Shown here in pieces: positions 21,481 through 32,079 of a stretch of DNA of 64,000 bases; positions within the stretch are counted from its first letter, which is position 1, and each line of letters begins with the position of its first letter. The notes under the pieces were generated by a model. It did not search any database. It was given only the letters and a program-made list of their open reading frames with translations, and was not told where the DNA came from. Source of the DNA: Zanthoxylum bungeanum (taxonomy: Eukaryota; Streptophyta; Magnoliopsida; Sapindales; Rutaceae); assembly GCA_019454045.1 (NCBI GenBank), contig SKCR01029084.1:1-64000 (forward strand), read 5' to 3'. Made by a program: the position numbers and the translations under genes.

Positions 21481-23386
21481 TGTTGGGTTTCTAAGGTCAT
21501 CCCAAGATCATATTAAGCATGAAACATGTGAATACTCAAAGATCGGAAGATAGGGTGTGTTGATAAAAAAAACTTTGTTCCTTTGAGAAGTGCTCCAAGA
21601 TCTTCTCTTTGAATGTTGATGTCCAAGCTCCAAGCTTAAGATGGATTCCAAGCTCTTGGGAATGGTTTCCCTATCACCTTAGAATGATTCTTCAAGTGCT
21701 AGCTTTGGAAAAAATTGCAACAAATTTTTCCCTAAAAGCCTTGTGAAGTTCAGCCAAAGGAGGAAATAAGAGAGACTTTTGGTTTTTGGTATATTTGATT
21801 TCTAAAACCAATTACACTTATGAAAAGTCAAAGGCAAAATTTGGTATATCCTTTTCCAAAAAGGTTAAAGAAAATTTGGAGGGAAAAAACAATTAAAGCT
21901 TCCAACTACTCCCATCACCAATAGTGACTAGATGTCAATCACAAAAATGTGATTTGACTTCCATCACTAAAGTGACTTGCGATATGACTTGCGATGTGAC
22001 TTGTGGGCCCCACTTTAATTCAAAATCCGAGTGGGCCCACAAACACATTCCAAGCTCGGGTTCGTTAATTCCGAATTAATGAATTTTCCGTTGCGACGTA
22101 ATTAAATCAAATTTAATTAAATAATTATGCCTATCAAAATTACTATTCACATCGCTTGCGAATTAATTCTAAATTAATTCGTTCGCCCGAATTAAAATCT
22201 AATTTTAATTCCGTTATGAAATCTAATTTCATTTAATATATCGAATATATTATTTTATCGATTAATTCCAAATTAATCGTTCTCTCTCTTCTAATAGTAT
22301 TTTATCCCAGATAAAATCTCTCTGTAATTAATCCTAGATTAATTATGTTCGAATCATACGTCATCGGTGAATCTTAGGGAAGCGACCCATGAGATCCCTG
22401 GATATGTTGGCAGTAAATCCGGTCGTCAAACTATCCGAACACGTGAGTACCTCGTACTATGTTCTTACTGATTTACGAGACATGGTTCGCTTCTAGCAAA
22501 GCATCGTGCCTACCCAATTCTCCAGAAATATTCTTAAAGGAATATATAATCTTTGTCAGGCGTAGTATACGTAGTATTGCGTATTGCGATCCAGTATCGG
22601 ATATCACATGCAAGGCCTGGGGCTGGAATAGTGTCAGCCCCGTACGAAGCATATATCGGATCACAAGCAACTAGTCTCTTTAATCGGATAATCATGACCT
22701 TGTCATATTATCCCGATGGTTGCAGCACATTAGAGTACCAGTTATGTATCCCTGCGTGATCATCATCTCTATATGACTGAAGTGATACTTTCGTCTTGAC
22801 ATCACACCCAATACACTACGATTCTCAATAAACCAAGAAGAGGCGTACACAGAACCTGTTTAAGTCCCGGACGACCAAAACCAAAGCGTATTGATTGTCG
22901 TAAGTACTATCGATGCTAGTCTCAGGTTAGGACCAAATACATCTACCCTGATTCGGATTCCCATAGACACATAGTCATACTACCAATGGGATTCCGAGGG
23001 GTCTATCCAGAACGAAGTTGTTTCCGTACCATCGGTAAACACAACCTCCTATCACACTTGCATAAGTATCCAATACTTAAATATATGAGAACTATGATGT
23101 TACGCTTCCATAACACGCACAAGTGCAATACTAGTCTATTCTGCATTATCGATGTCCAGTCTCGATAATACTACGACTAGGGATATTTAATGATTAAACC
23201 TTTATGGATTGATATTGTCTCATATCTTATAATTCGGAACTAATCATAAGGACTTTTATCATTTATATATTCAAGTAATCAAATTACAAAATGATAAAAT
23301 GCAATTTCCATTGTCACATAGTTAATTTGTACAAAAACCACAATTCTTTTATAAATAGTGACGTTATAGGTCATGATTGTCCAACA
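21481..23386 (-). mobile_element. COP4 5' LTR
   Basis: Begins TGTTGGGTTTCTAAGGTCAT and ends TTGTCCAACA (1,906 bp), collinear with 13427-15347 apart from scattered substitutions and small indels. It is followed by the duplication CAGTC. Confidence 0.95.
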
Positions 23387-23391
23387 CAGTC
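23387..23391 (+). other. Target duplication of COP4, right copy
   Basis: CAGTC, identical to 13422-13426. Removing COP4 and one copy restores continuity with the uninterrupted COP3 5' LTR at 30640. Confidence 0.95.
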
Positions 23392-25099
23392 CTCCCTCCA
23401 ATCTACAAGCTTTTCTCGAACTCAGCAAGCTCTTCCACGTTCAAAATAGCCACCCAAGTGTGTGGCCTCCAAAGGTGCACACACCAAAGCCAAAACTCAA
23501 CGGCAAGACTACGCCTTGAGTGCACGGGTATTTTTTCCTTGGTGCTAGCCTAGGCAAATACCTCAAAACTTTTAACTTGAGATTCCTCTAGTCAATTAGA
23601 CTTAAGGATCCTCAAAATCAGTGGCTTACTCTTAAATTTTAGAGTTTCTCACTTATATAAACCCAAGATATGAAAGGTTTTGGTGTAAAAATTTTTAAAG
23701 AATTCTTTGGGTTTATATAGGTGCTCCAAAGACAACAAAATTAATTAAGAATCTGATGTGGGATAAATGCTAATTAAATCTTAGCCATTGGATCTTAATA
23801 TAGTGGTTTAATGAGATTATAAATCCCTAATAAGAGTTTGGGACGAATTGTAATTCAAAACAAATAAAAAAAATAAAAAATAAAATAAATTTAATATTCA
23901 CGTTTTTTTTTCCTTATTCATTTTTCCAATTCCCAAAGTGCCTCTATCGTCATTCACCAATCCCTAAGCCACTTTGGAACCTCATAAATGATATGTTCAA
24001 TAATTAAACACATTGAACCATTTATGAACAATTCCTACAGCAATCATATATGCTTTTAAATTTGTATTGTGCACTGTTAACCATTGATTTCGACTTTGTT
24101 GTGTGTGACCTTTTGGGCTCCCCTCAAGTTGGACATGAAATGAATCGTGATAATTTAATCGAACATAAATTATCCTCTGATCAGATGGTCATTCGATTTC
24201 AATGACCAAGGTTGACATCTAGCAACATGCCAAGGCCCCCAAATGAGAAGGAAAGATATATACCCATTATGTATGCGATTTACATATGATACGGTCCTTC
24301 GCCTCACTGTATCCCCACCGTTTGACCTAGGGTATGGAAAGTGTCTACCCATATAGTCAAAGGTATAATTTTGATAGTGTCATGAATCGTGCTAACCCAA
24401 GAATCTCACATGATTCTTCCACTGCGGCCACAGTCTCAAGCACTGATCACACATATCAACCCGTGAACTGGAATACTACTCTTATAAGAAAATATTATCT
24501 GAGAGAGTGGTGATTCTCTGTTGTATCCTTACAAACTTCATGTGTTTCAAAAAATGACCCAATCATGCCCTTATGACCGGATTTTTTGAACCGGGGAAGG
24601 AGAATGTCAAAGTCATTTGATCCACACATAAGATTGTAAAGACCTCAAGTCAAAGGACTAGTCATACTATCGATAAATGAATTTCTCACAGACACATGGG
24701 ATAAACACTCCATGTGAAAACTTTTAGCGGTCAGTTCGATGGACACGACCAACTCATGCATCCATGTGATACACCAAGCGGACATATCTCCGCTAGTAGC
24801 CTATGAGATCGGCTACCCCACTTAAGGGCGGATCATATCATCATGCTAGTCTCTCCGTTTTATGAATGCCCAGATTATTCACAAAACTATGAATAGGAAC
24901 GTTTGAGAGTAATGATTCTCATAATGCGTGGAAGCCATCATCTTATTACTCCAAGGGCTTTATTAAAGTGTTTGATGATTCATATAATTTATGTAAGACA
25001 CATATAATAAAGATTGCCATTTTATTAATTAATGAAAATATTGCAAATACATGTACATATAGCCCATCCACAAGTTTGGTATAGGGCATATCCCTAACA
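23392..25099 (-). mobile_element. COP3 3' LTR, inner piece
   Basis: Resumes the COP3 LTR with CCTCCCTCCAATCTACAAGC and ends ATCCCTAACA at the polypurine tract. It contains about 277 bp (roughly 23665-23950) that are absent from the 5' LTR, where the flanks are joined near 30927. Otherwise the two LTRs agree closely. With the outer piece the LTR measures about 1.95 kb. Confidence 0.93.
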
Positions 25100-25112
25100 A
25101 TCTCCCACTTGC
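25100..25112 (-). other. Polypurine tract of COP3
   Basis: ATCTCCCACTTGC on the plus strand, the complement of a GCAAGTGGGAGAT tract, immediately inside the 3' LTR. Confidence 0.9.
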
Positions 25113-25130
25113 ACTATAGCCAACTAGTAT

Positions 25131-25796
25131 GAATCTGGACACCATACTCTCTGGTGTGCCTATTATGCTTTTGTTGAGTCAGCCATTTAGTCAGAAAATC
25201 TGTAAGATTATCTTCTGTGGGTATTTTCTCTATAATAACTTCTTTTCTCTCAATAATCTCCCTGATGAGATGAAATCACCTGAGTACATGCTTGGATTTC
25301 TGGTGGGACCTTGGTTCCTTTGATTGAGCAATGGCACCCGTGTTGTCATAGTACATCGTGACGCCATTCTTTATCGCGGCAAGCACTTCCAGCTCCGTGA
25401 TGAACTTCTTTATCCAGACTGCTTCTTTAGCTACCTCAGATGCTGCAATATACTCGGCTTCAGTGGTGGAGTCTGCACTAGTTGACTGCTTTGAGCTTTT
25501 CCAACTGACAGCTCCTTCATTCAAAGTAAACAGATAACATGTTTGCAATCTGCTGTCATCCCTATCGGTCTGAAAGCTCACATCACAGTAACAAATGAAA
25601 AATCTCCATATGTCAAGAACACATCCTTAGTTCTTCTCAGATACTTGATGATTGTTTTGACAGCTTCCCAGTGTTGCTCACCAGGATTTGTCTGATACCT
25701 GCTCGTTATGCAAAGAGCATAAGAGACATCGGGTCTTGTACATAGCATGGCGTACATGATCGATCCTATTGCTGAAGCATAAGGGATCCTACTCAT
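25131..25796 (-). pseudogene. COP3 RNase H
   Basis: The frame gives SRIPYASAIGSIMYAMLCTR, HWEAVKTIIKYLRRTKDVFL, MSFQTDRDD, WKSSKQSTSADSTTEAEYIA, then YYDNTGAIAQSKEPRSHQKS and, beyond a stop, IPTEDNLTDFLTKWL. This is the copia RNase H that follows RT and removes the RNA template. A frameshift near 25580 separates the two longest open pieces, deleting the usual GYTDA motif, and a stop follows KHVLR. The gene is therefore broken although the family is clear. Confidence 0.92.
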
Positions 25797-25847
25797 ACGC
25801 TCTCTATCTGAAGGAGTATGTGGAGATTGCTCCTTAGATAATTTGAT

Positions 25848-27020
25848 TCAATGACAAGTAGGTAAATTACCTCTTTTAGAATCTTCCATTTTGAATCCTT
25901 TCAAAACTTTATCTATGTACGTAGATTGAGAAAGTCCTAACAATCTCTTAGATCTATTACGGTAGATGTTAATGGCGAGGATGTAGGCTGCTTCTCCCAA
26001 ATCTTTCATGGAGAAATTCTGAGATAACCATTTCTTGGTGGCTTGCATCATGGGAATATCATTCCCGATGATTAATATGTCATCGACATATAATACAATA
26101 AATATAACAGCACTCCCACTACTTTTCCTGTAAACACAAGGCTCGTCTACATTTTTGATGAAGTCAAATTCTTTGATTGTCTCATCAAATCGTATATTCC
26201 AACTTCTGGAGGCTTGCTTGAGTCCATAAATGGATCGTTTAAGCTTGCATACTTTATTATGATCATCCTTAGATGGAAACCCCTTAGGTTGTGTCATATA
26301 GACTTCCTCTACGAGGTTCCCATTAAGGAAAGTTGTTTTGACATCCATCTGCCAAATCTCATCATCAAAGTATGCAGCTAGTGCCAGTAAAATTCGAATG
26401 GACTTTATCATTGCAACAGGCGAGAATGTTTCGGCATAGTCAATTCCTTGGATTTGTCTATAACCTTTCGCCACCAACCTAGCCTTATAGGTTTGGATGT
26501 TACCTTCTGCATCAGTTTTACGCTTGTAAATCCACTTATAGTCTATGGGTTTTATCCCTTCAGGTGCATCCACCAAGTCACAGACTTGATTCTGATACAT
26601 AGAGTCTATTTCAGATTTCATGGCCTCAAGCCACTTGACTAAATCAATGTCACGTATTGCTTCGTCATAATTGGTGGGATCGTCATTATCAATGACCTGA
26701 TCATGTTCCTTATCAATATGGAAACCATATCTTTCAGGCTCATATCTTTCCTTACCTGACCTTCTAAGTTCATAACCTTGTGGTTGTTCAGTCGCTGCCC
26801 TTTTGAGAGGACTGGGGTTTAGTTCTATGTTAGTTTGTTCTTCTCGTACCTCATCGAGGTCAAGTCTACTCCCACTATATTTCTTGAGAAGGAATTCATT
26901 CTGTAGAAATTTAGCATTTCGTGAGACAAATGTTCTTTGTTCATTTGGGACGTAGAACATGTATGCTCTTGAGTTCAAGGCATATCCTACAAACTTACAT
27001 TTAACTGCCTTATCATCCAA
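25848..27020 (-). CDS. COP3 reverse transcriptase (with integrase tail)
   Basis: An uninterrupted 390-codon stretch, the longest open pol frame of the copia elements here. Residues 1-60 are the integrase C-terminal part (KCKFVGYALNSRAY). RT occupies about residues 130-390: LVDAPEGIKPIDYKW, AETFSPVAMIKSIRILLALA, QMDVKTTFLNGN with the first catalytic Asp near residue 226, KRSIYGLKQASRSW and the active-site YVDD at residues 311-314. The first methionine is only the first in the open stretch and not a natural start, because the protein would be made as part of a gag-pol polyprotein. The neighbouring integrase and RNase H frames are broken, so an active particle could not come from this copy alone. 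Copia family is certain; lineage is not assigned. Confidence 0.92.
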   Translation of the reverse strand: MDDKAVKCKFVGYALNSRAYMFYVPNEQRTFVSRNAKFLQNEFLLKKYSGSRLDLDEVREEQTNIELNPSPLKRAATEQPQGYELRRSGKERYEPERYGFHIDKEHDQVIDNDDPTNYDEAIRDIDLVKWLEAMKSEIDSMYQNQVCDLVDAPEGIKPIDYKWIYKRKTDAEGNIQTYKARLVAKGYRQIQGIDYAETFSPVAMIKSIRILLALAAYFDDEIWQMDVKTTFLNGNLVEEVYMTQPKGFPSKDDHNKVCKLKRSIYGLKQASRSWNIRFDETIKEFDFIKNVDEPCVYRKSSGSAVIFIVLYVDDILIIGNDIPMMQATKKWLSQNFSMKDLGEAAYILAINIYRNRSKRLLGLSQSTYIDKVLKGFKMEDSKRGNLPTCH

Positions 27021-28140
27021 TGTGTTAGTTTATGTGAGCTTAACATATGCGTCACATCCCTAAACTCTTAGATAACTAAGACTAGGACATTTCTCAGACC
27101 ATAACTAATATGGTGTTTGACTAACAGTCTTGGAAGGAACTTGGTTTAGTAGTAATGTTGCAGTTTCTAAAGCAAGACCCTAAAATGAAAGAGGTAGATA
27201 CCGTGTTGGCATCATTGATCGGACCATATCTAATAATGTACGATTTCTCTTTTCGGAGACCCCATTATACTGTGGAGTTCCCGAGGAGTCCACTGGGAAA
27301 CAATGTCATTTTCTCATAAGTAATCTTGAAATGCGTTGCTTAAGTATTCACCACCTCGGTCAGACTTTAGTGACTTAATACTTTTATTAAACTGGTTTTC
27401 TACTTCATCTTTAAAGTCTTTGAATTTCTCAAAGGCTTCAGATTTGTACCGCATAACGTACAAATACCCATATCGCGAGTGATCATCGATAAAGGTAATG
27501 AAGTAGGAGAATCCACCTCTAGTGGTGACTGACATTGGTCCGCATACATCAGAGTGTATGAGTTCTAATGTCTCTGCACGCTGTGCATTTCACCTTTGAA
27601 GGGTAATTTGGTCATTTTACCAAGTAAACAAGACTCACAAGTTCCATAAGGTTCTATTTGAAGGGTCTGAAATACCATCCTTAGAGCTTAGTTAATCTTT
27701 TTTAATTGATATGACATAAGCGACTATGCCATAGAAGTGATTCATTGAGATTATTCGAGTTAACGTTGTATATATTAGAGGTTGAACATTCTTTGTTAGT
27801 TTGTAAGACATAGATACCATTATTCAAAATACCATCTCCATATTTATTCATTGAAATAAATAGAACATAAATACAACTTATTAGACATGAAAAGCCTTTA
27901 TTACATAAAGAAGAAATTGAAATGATGTTCTTTACTAGAGAAGGTACTTAAACACAATCTTTTAAGTCTAAAACTAAACCATTCGGAAAAACTAATGAAT
28001 AAGTCCACACGCACAATGCAGCCAGTTTTACTCCATTACCCATGTGTAAGTCAACCTCCCCATGACAGAGTCTCCTACTGTTTCTCAGGCCCTGCACATT
28101 ATTACACAAGTGATCCCACAACCGGTGTCAAGCACCCAAG
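27021..28140 (-). pseudogene. COP3 integrase and protease remnant
   Basis: Read leftwards on the minus strand: protease motif WVLDTGCGITC at 28085-28140, then a degraded section, then the integrase zinc finger relics (LWHSRLCHIN and CESCLLGKMTK), and the core SVTTRGGFSYFITFIDDHSR through SIKSLKSDRGGEYLSNAFQ (27314-27535). The first Asp motif (HSD) and the NG..ER motif are in broken frames on either side. Several stops and frameshifts lie between 27020 and 28085. Confidence 0.88.
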
Positions 28141-29020
28141 TAGAAGGTTCAGAGTTTTGAGAATATAGTTCAATCATATACAACATACCTGAAGCATTGG
28201 GCTTCTTGGCCTCTTGGGCTTCCCTAGCTTCCTTGGCTTTCAAGAATCTACAGTCTTTCTTCCAATGACCATTCTTTCCACAAAAGAAACATTTCCCATT
28301 TCCTTTTTTCTTCTTCACCTTACCATTGGGCTTTAGGTGATCTGGAGCATTGGCCTTGCCCTTATTTTTCTTTGGGCCTCGTGGATTCAGGTCCGTACCC
28401 GTAAGCATGACGGAGGTTTTAAGCTCCGGTTTCAAGTCCTTCTCTGCTTGCTTTATTAGATTGTGCAATTCTGCTAAAGTAGCTTCTTTATTAGACAGAT
28501 GAAACTGCATAATAAAGTTAGAGAAGCCTTTTGGTAAGGACTAAAGAATTAGATCGTGACCTATCTCATGATCAATAATGAACCCGAGGTTGGCCAATTT
28601 TTCAATGTGGCCAATCATCTTAAGCACATGTCCATTAACAGATCATTCCTTATACCTTGTTTGGAATAAGGCACATGACACTTGGAATCTCACGGTATGA
28701 ACGGAAGTTGCATACAACTCCTTCAAGTGAAAGATGATTGTTTGAGCATCCATATCTTTGTGAGCTTTTTGAAGTTCGTCGGACATAGAGCCAATCATTA
28801 TACAAACTGCTTGCTCATCATCGTCGACGTGTTTCTTCCAAGCATCAAATGTATTTTGGTCAGCATCTTCTGCGGGTTCAGGGGGAAATGGTCTTTCAAG
28901 AACATAGAAAATATTTTCTTGTCGTAAAACAATTTTAAGTTTTCTAAACCAATCATTGTAGTTGTCCCATTTTACCTTATGCTCATCAAGGATGGAATGA
29001 ATTAATATTCTGTTTGTCAT
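28085..29020 (-). pseudogene. COP3 Gag with zinc knuckle
   Basis: The first part (28643-29020) encodes MTNRILIHSILDEHKVKWDN and the copia gag segment NDWFRKLKIVLRQENIFYVL, MIGSMSDELQKAHKDMDAQT and LYATSVHTVRFQVSCALFQ. The second part (28085-28510) encodes a basic linker and an intact CX2CX4HX4C knuckle, CFFCGKNGHWKKDC. Between 28510 and 28643 the frame is lost, so the capsid protein is interrupted. The start at 29020 lies 1.37 kb from the primer site, leaving a long leader. Role: capsid and RNA packaging of the element. Confidence 0.9.
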
Positions 29021-30391
29021 TTGAATGTTTGTGAAATATTTTAACCCACATGTTAATAGATAATGTTAAAATTAAAAATATGTTTTCATTAATGTTTCAT
29101 AATAACATGGGCTTTTAATATTATGAAGTTGCTCCCACTCAAATGTTTTAAAATTTTAAGCAAATCGCATCAACCCCAATATGATGGATTTCTTGTGGAC
29201 AAGGATCCCATTATCATCATTTCACAACTCCGACTAGGGTCGGTCGTTATAAAATACGATAATTAGGTAGGTTCCCAACCAATTTATGATATAAATCACA
29301 ATTCCTTGATCATTGGGTTGGGCAATCAAACATGCCATAGCTTATGTTAGTCCTTGTGGACACCTAATATTTGCCACTAAGTTATAAGACCACGCCTAAG
29401 GGTCGCTGCGTTTTATGACTCAGAAAAGTCAAACCATTATCAATAGTATGATTTAGGGACAAATTGGTATTGGTCAGTCTGGTAAAGCCTAGTCCTGCCA
29501 ATACGGTTTAAGCCCTTTGGGTCTATACTTTACAATGGGAGGTAAATTTGAGACTTAAATTATTATTGAGGATTTTAGCAAGTTTAAGTGAATAACTGTC
29601 AAATGGATTCCTCCATTGAAAATTCCCCAGAGGGAGGGTGGAGTGAACTCTCTTAAATACCCTTACCTTTTAGGCTCTTATTGCCTTGGTGACAGGAATA
29701 AACAATAGATCCTCTAAATTAGTTCAACACTTTAAATATACTTTAAGGTAAGCTTTGAGTAAATGATTATCTAGATGTCTTCACAATTTTTCCTTTTAGC
29801 TATAAAAAGGTAGTGAGTGAAGGAAGACACCAAATCATTATCTAACTCTAGTAATACCTTTGGTTAAATTAACTTTAGTTTGGAAAGTTTTATTAACGCC
29901 TTGGTCGCACCCCACTTGTATCTTTTATAATGTATTTTATTATAAACAAGTGATTTATATTTATTAGCCTTAAAGGTAATAAATCTCTAAGTTCATCACG
30001 GAATAATTACTTTGCTACGGGATAAGCAATACACTCTTTATTCCTTAGAAAGTCTCTAGATGCTTGCACCCTAAAATAATCATGCCAATTCTAATCATAC
30101 AAAGAATCATCAAGCATATGAGTTTTAATATGTTGGAATTATTTTAGGCATTTAATAACTTTGATTAATATTTAATTATGATATTTCATTTTATTTTAAT
30201 CAAATAAATTTACTATTCATTTTTTTTTTTACAGATATGGGAACTTTAAATGTAATTTCATAATTCAAATCTTAACCAAATCATGCAAAACTTGTGCCTA
30301 AAAGTAAGTTCAGGGTGTTATCTTTACAACGAACTCTTACACACCCAACTTCGAGTTCAAATGAGAGATAACTAATCAAAACAAAAACGGC
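29021..30391 (-). other. COP3 5' leader with a block shared with Tat elements
   Basis: No gene is visible. The segment 29595-29875 is strikingly similar, in the same orientation, to the leaders of the Tat elements TAT3 (61599-61860) and TAT4 (48503-48745). Shared runs include TTCCCCAGAGGGAGGG, TTGGTGACAGGAATAAACAA and TGAAGGAAGACACCAAA in the same order and with similar spacing. The rest of the leader shows no such match that I can see. Confidence 0.75.
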
Positions 30392-30403
30392 GCTCTGATA
30401 CCA
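30392..30403 (-). other. Primer-binding site of COP3
   Basis: GCTCTGATACCA on the plus strand is the complement of TGGTATCAGAGC, the initiator methionine tRNA site, one base from the 5' LTR at 30405. Confidence 0.92.
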
Positions 30404-30404
30404 C

Positions 30405-32074
30405 TGTTGGGAAGCAGCCGCGAGTGCGCAGCGGAAAATTAACAATTATGATGATGATGTCTATTTTCCCAAGACCCATTTGTTTTTATTATTCTACAAT
30501 CCTAGGCATGTTACTATATATTCGAAGCATAAAAACTCATAAAACATGCAAAGAACATAAACCAAAACATGCTAACTATCATAAGAACTCTAATTAAAAT
30601 AAAGAAAGAAAAAGACTTACTTGAACCGAAGACTCCTCCAGTCCTCCCTCCAATCTACAAGCTTTTCTCGAACTCAGCAAGCTCTTCCACGTTCCAAAGA
30701 GCCACCCAAGTGTGTGGCCTCCAAAGGTGCACACACAAAAGCCAAAACTCAACAGTAAGACTACGCCTTGAGTGCACGGGTATTTTGCCCTTGGTGCTAG
30801 CCTAGGCAAATACCTCAAAACTCTTAACTCGAGGTTCCTCTAGTGAATTAGACTTAAGGATCCTCAAAATCAATGGCTTACTCTTAAAATTTAGAGTTTC
30901 TCACTTATATAAACCCAAGATATGAAAGTGCATGATTTGGTTAAGCCACTTTGGAACCTCATAAATGATATGTTCAATAATTAAACACATTGAACCATTT
31001 ATGAACAATTCCTATAGCAATCATATATGCTGTTAAATTTATACTATGCACTGTTAACCATTGATTTCGACTTTGGTATGTGTGACCTTTTGGGTTCCCC
31101 TCAAGTTGGACATGAAATGAATCGTGATAATTTAATCGAACATAAATTATCCTCCGATCAGATGGTCGTTCGATTTCAATGACCAAGGTTGACATCTAGT
31201 AACATGCCAAGGCCCCCAAATGAGAAGGAAAGATATATACCCATTATGTATGCGATTTACATATGATACAGTCCATCGCCTCACTGTATCCCCACCATTT
31301 GACCTAGGGTATGGAAAGTGTCTACCCATATAATCAAAGGTATGATGTTGATAGTGTCATGAATCGTGCTAACCTAAGAATCTCACATGATTCTTCCGCT
31401 GCGGCCACAGTCTCAAGCACTGATCACACATATCAGCCTGCGAACTGGAATACTACTCTTATAAGAAAATATTATCCGAGAGGTGGCGATTCTCTGTTGT
31501 ATCTTTACAAACTTCATGTGTTTCAACAAATGACCCAATTATACCCTTATGACTGGATCTTTTGAACCGGGGAAGGAGAATGTCAAAGTCATTTGATCCA
31601 TACATTAGATTGTAAAGACCTCAAGTCTAAGGACCAATCATACAATCGATACATGAAAGTTCTCACATACACATGGGATAAACACTCCATGTGAAAACTT
31701 TCGGTGGTTAGTTCGATGAACAATAGCAACTCATGCATCCATGTGATACACCAAGCGGACGGATCTCCGCTAGTAGCCTATAAGATCGGCTACCACACTT
31801 AAGGGCGGATCATATCATCATGCTAGTCTCTCCGATTTGTGAACGCCCAGATTATTCACAAAACTATGACTAGAAACGTTTGAGTAATGATTCTCATAAG
31901 GCGTGGAAGCCATCATCTTATTACTCCAAGGGCTTTATTACAGTGTTTGATGATTCATATAATTTATGTAAGACACGTATAATAAAGATTGCCATTTTAT
32001 TAATTAATGAAAATATTACAAATACATGTACATATAGCCCATCCACAAGTTGGGTATAGGGCATATCCCTAACA
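30405..32074 (-). mobile_element. COP3 5' LTR
   Basis: Begins TGTTGGGAAGCAGCCGCGAG and ends ATCCCTAACA (1,670 bp). It lacks about 277 bp near 30927 that the 3' LTR keeps. Identical TTTCA follows at 32075. Confidence 0.93.
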
Positions 32075-32079
32075 TTTCA

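Larger units (their letters stand above)
13427..23386 (-). mobile_element. Copia element COP4, full length
   Basis: A 9,960-bp element with two LTRs (13427-15347 and 21481-23386) and perfect 5-bp target duplications CAGTC at 13422-13426 and 23387-23391. From right to left on the minus strand it has a long leader, gag, protease, integrase, RT, RNase H and a polypurine tract. The gag-pol frame is recognisable throughout but carries several nonsense codons and at least one frameshift, so it is not autonomous now. It is the youngest layer of its stack, since it is uninterrupted and lies within COP3. Confidence 0.95.
13188..32074 (-). mobile_element. Copia element COP3, complete but interrupted by COP4
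   Basis: COP3 spans two LTRs in minus orientation, flanked by perfect TTTCA duplications, and has polypurine tract, RNase H, RT, integrase, protease, gag and primer site in the expected order. Without COP4 and its duplicated target it is about 8.9 kb. The 3' LTR is in two pieces (13188-13426 and 23392-25099) because COP4 inserted there; the 5' LTR is 30405-32074. The coding part has stops and frameshifts, but the RT frame is long and open. It sits inside the Tat solo LTR TAT2. Confidence 0.92.
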
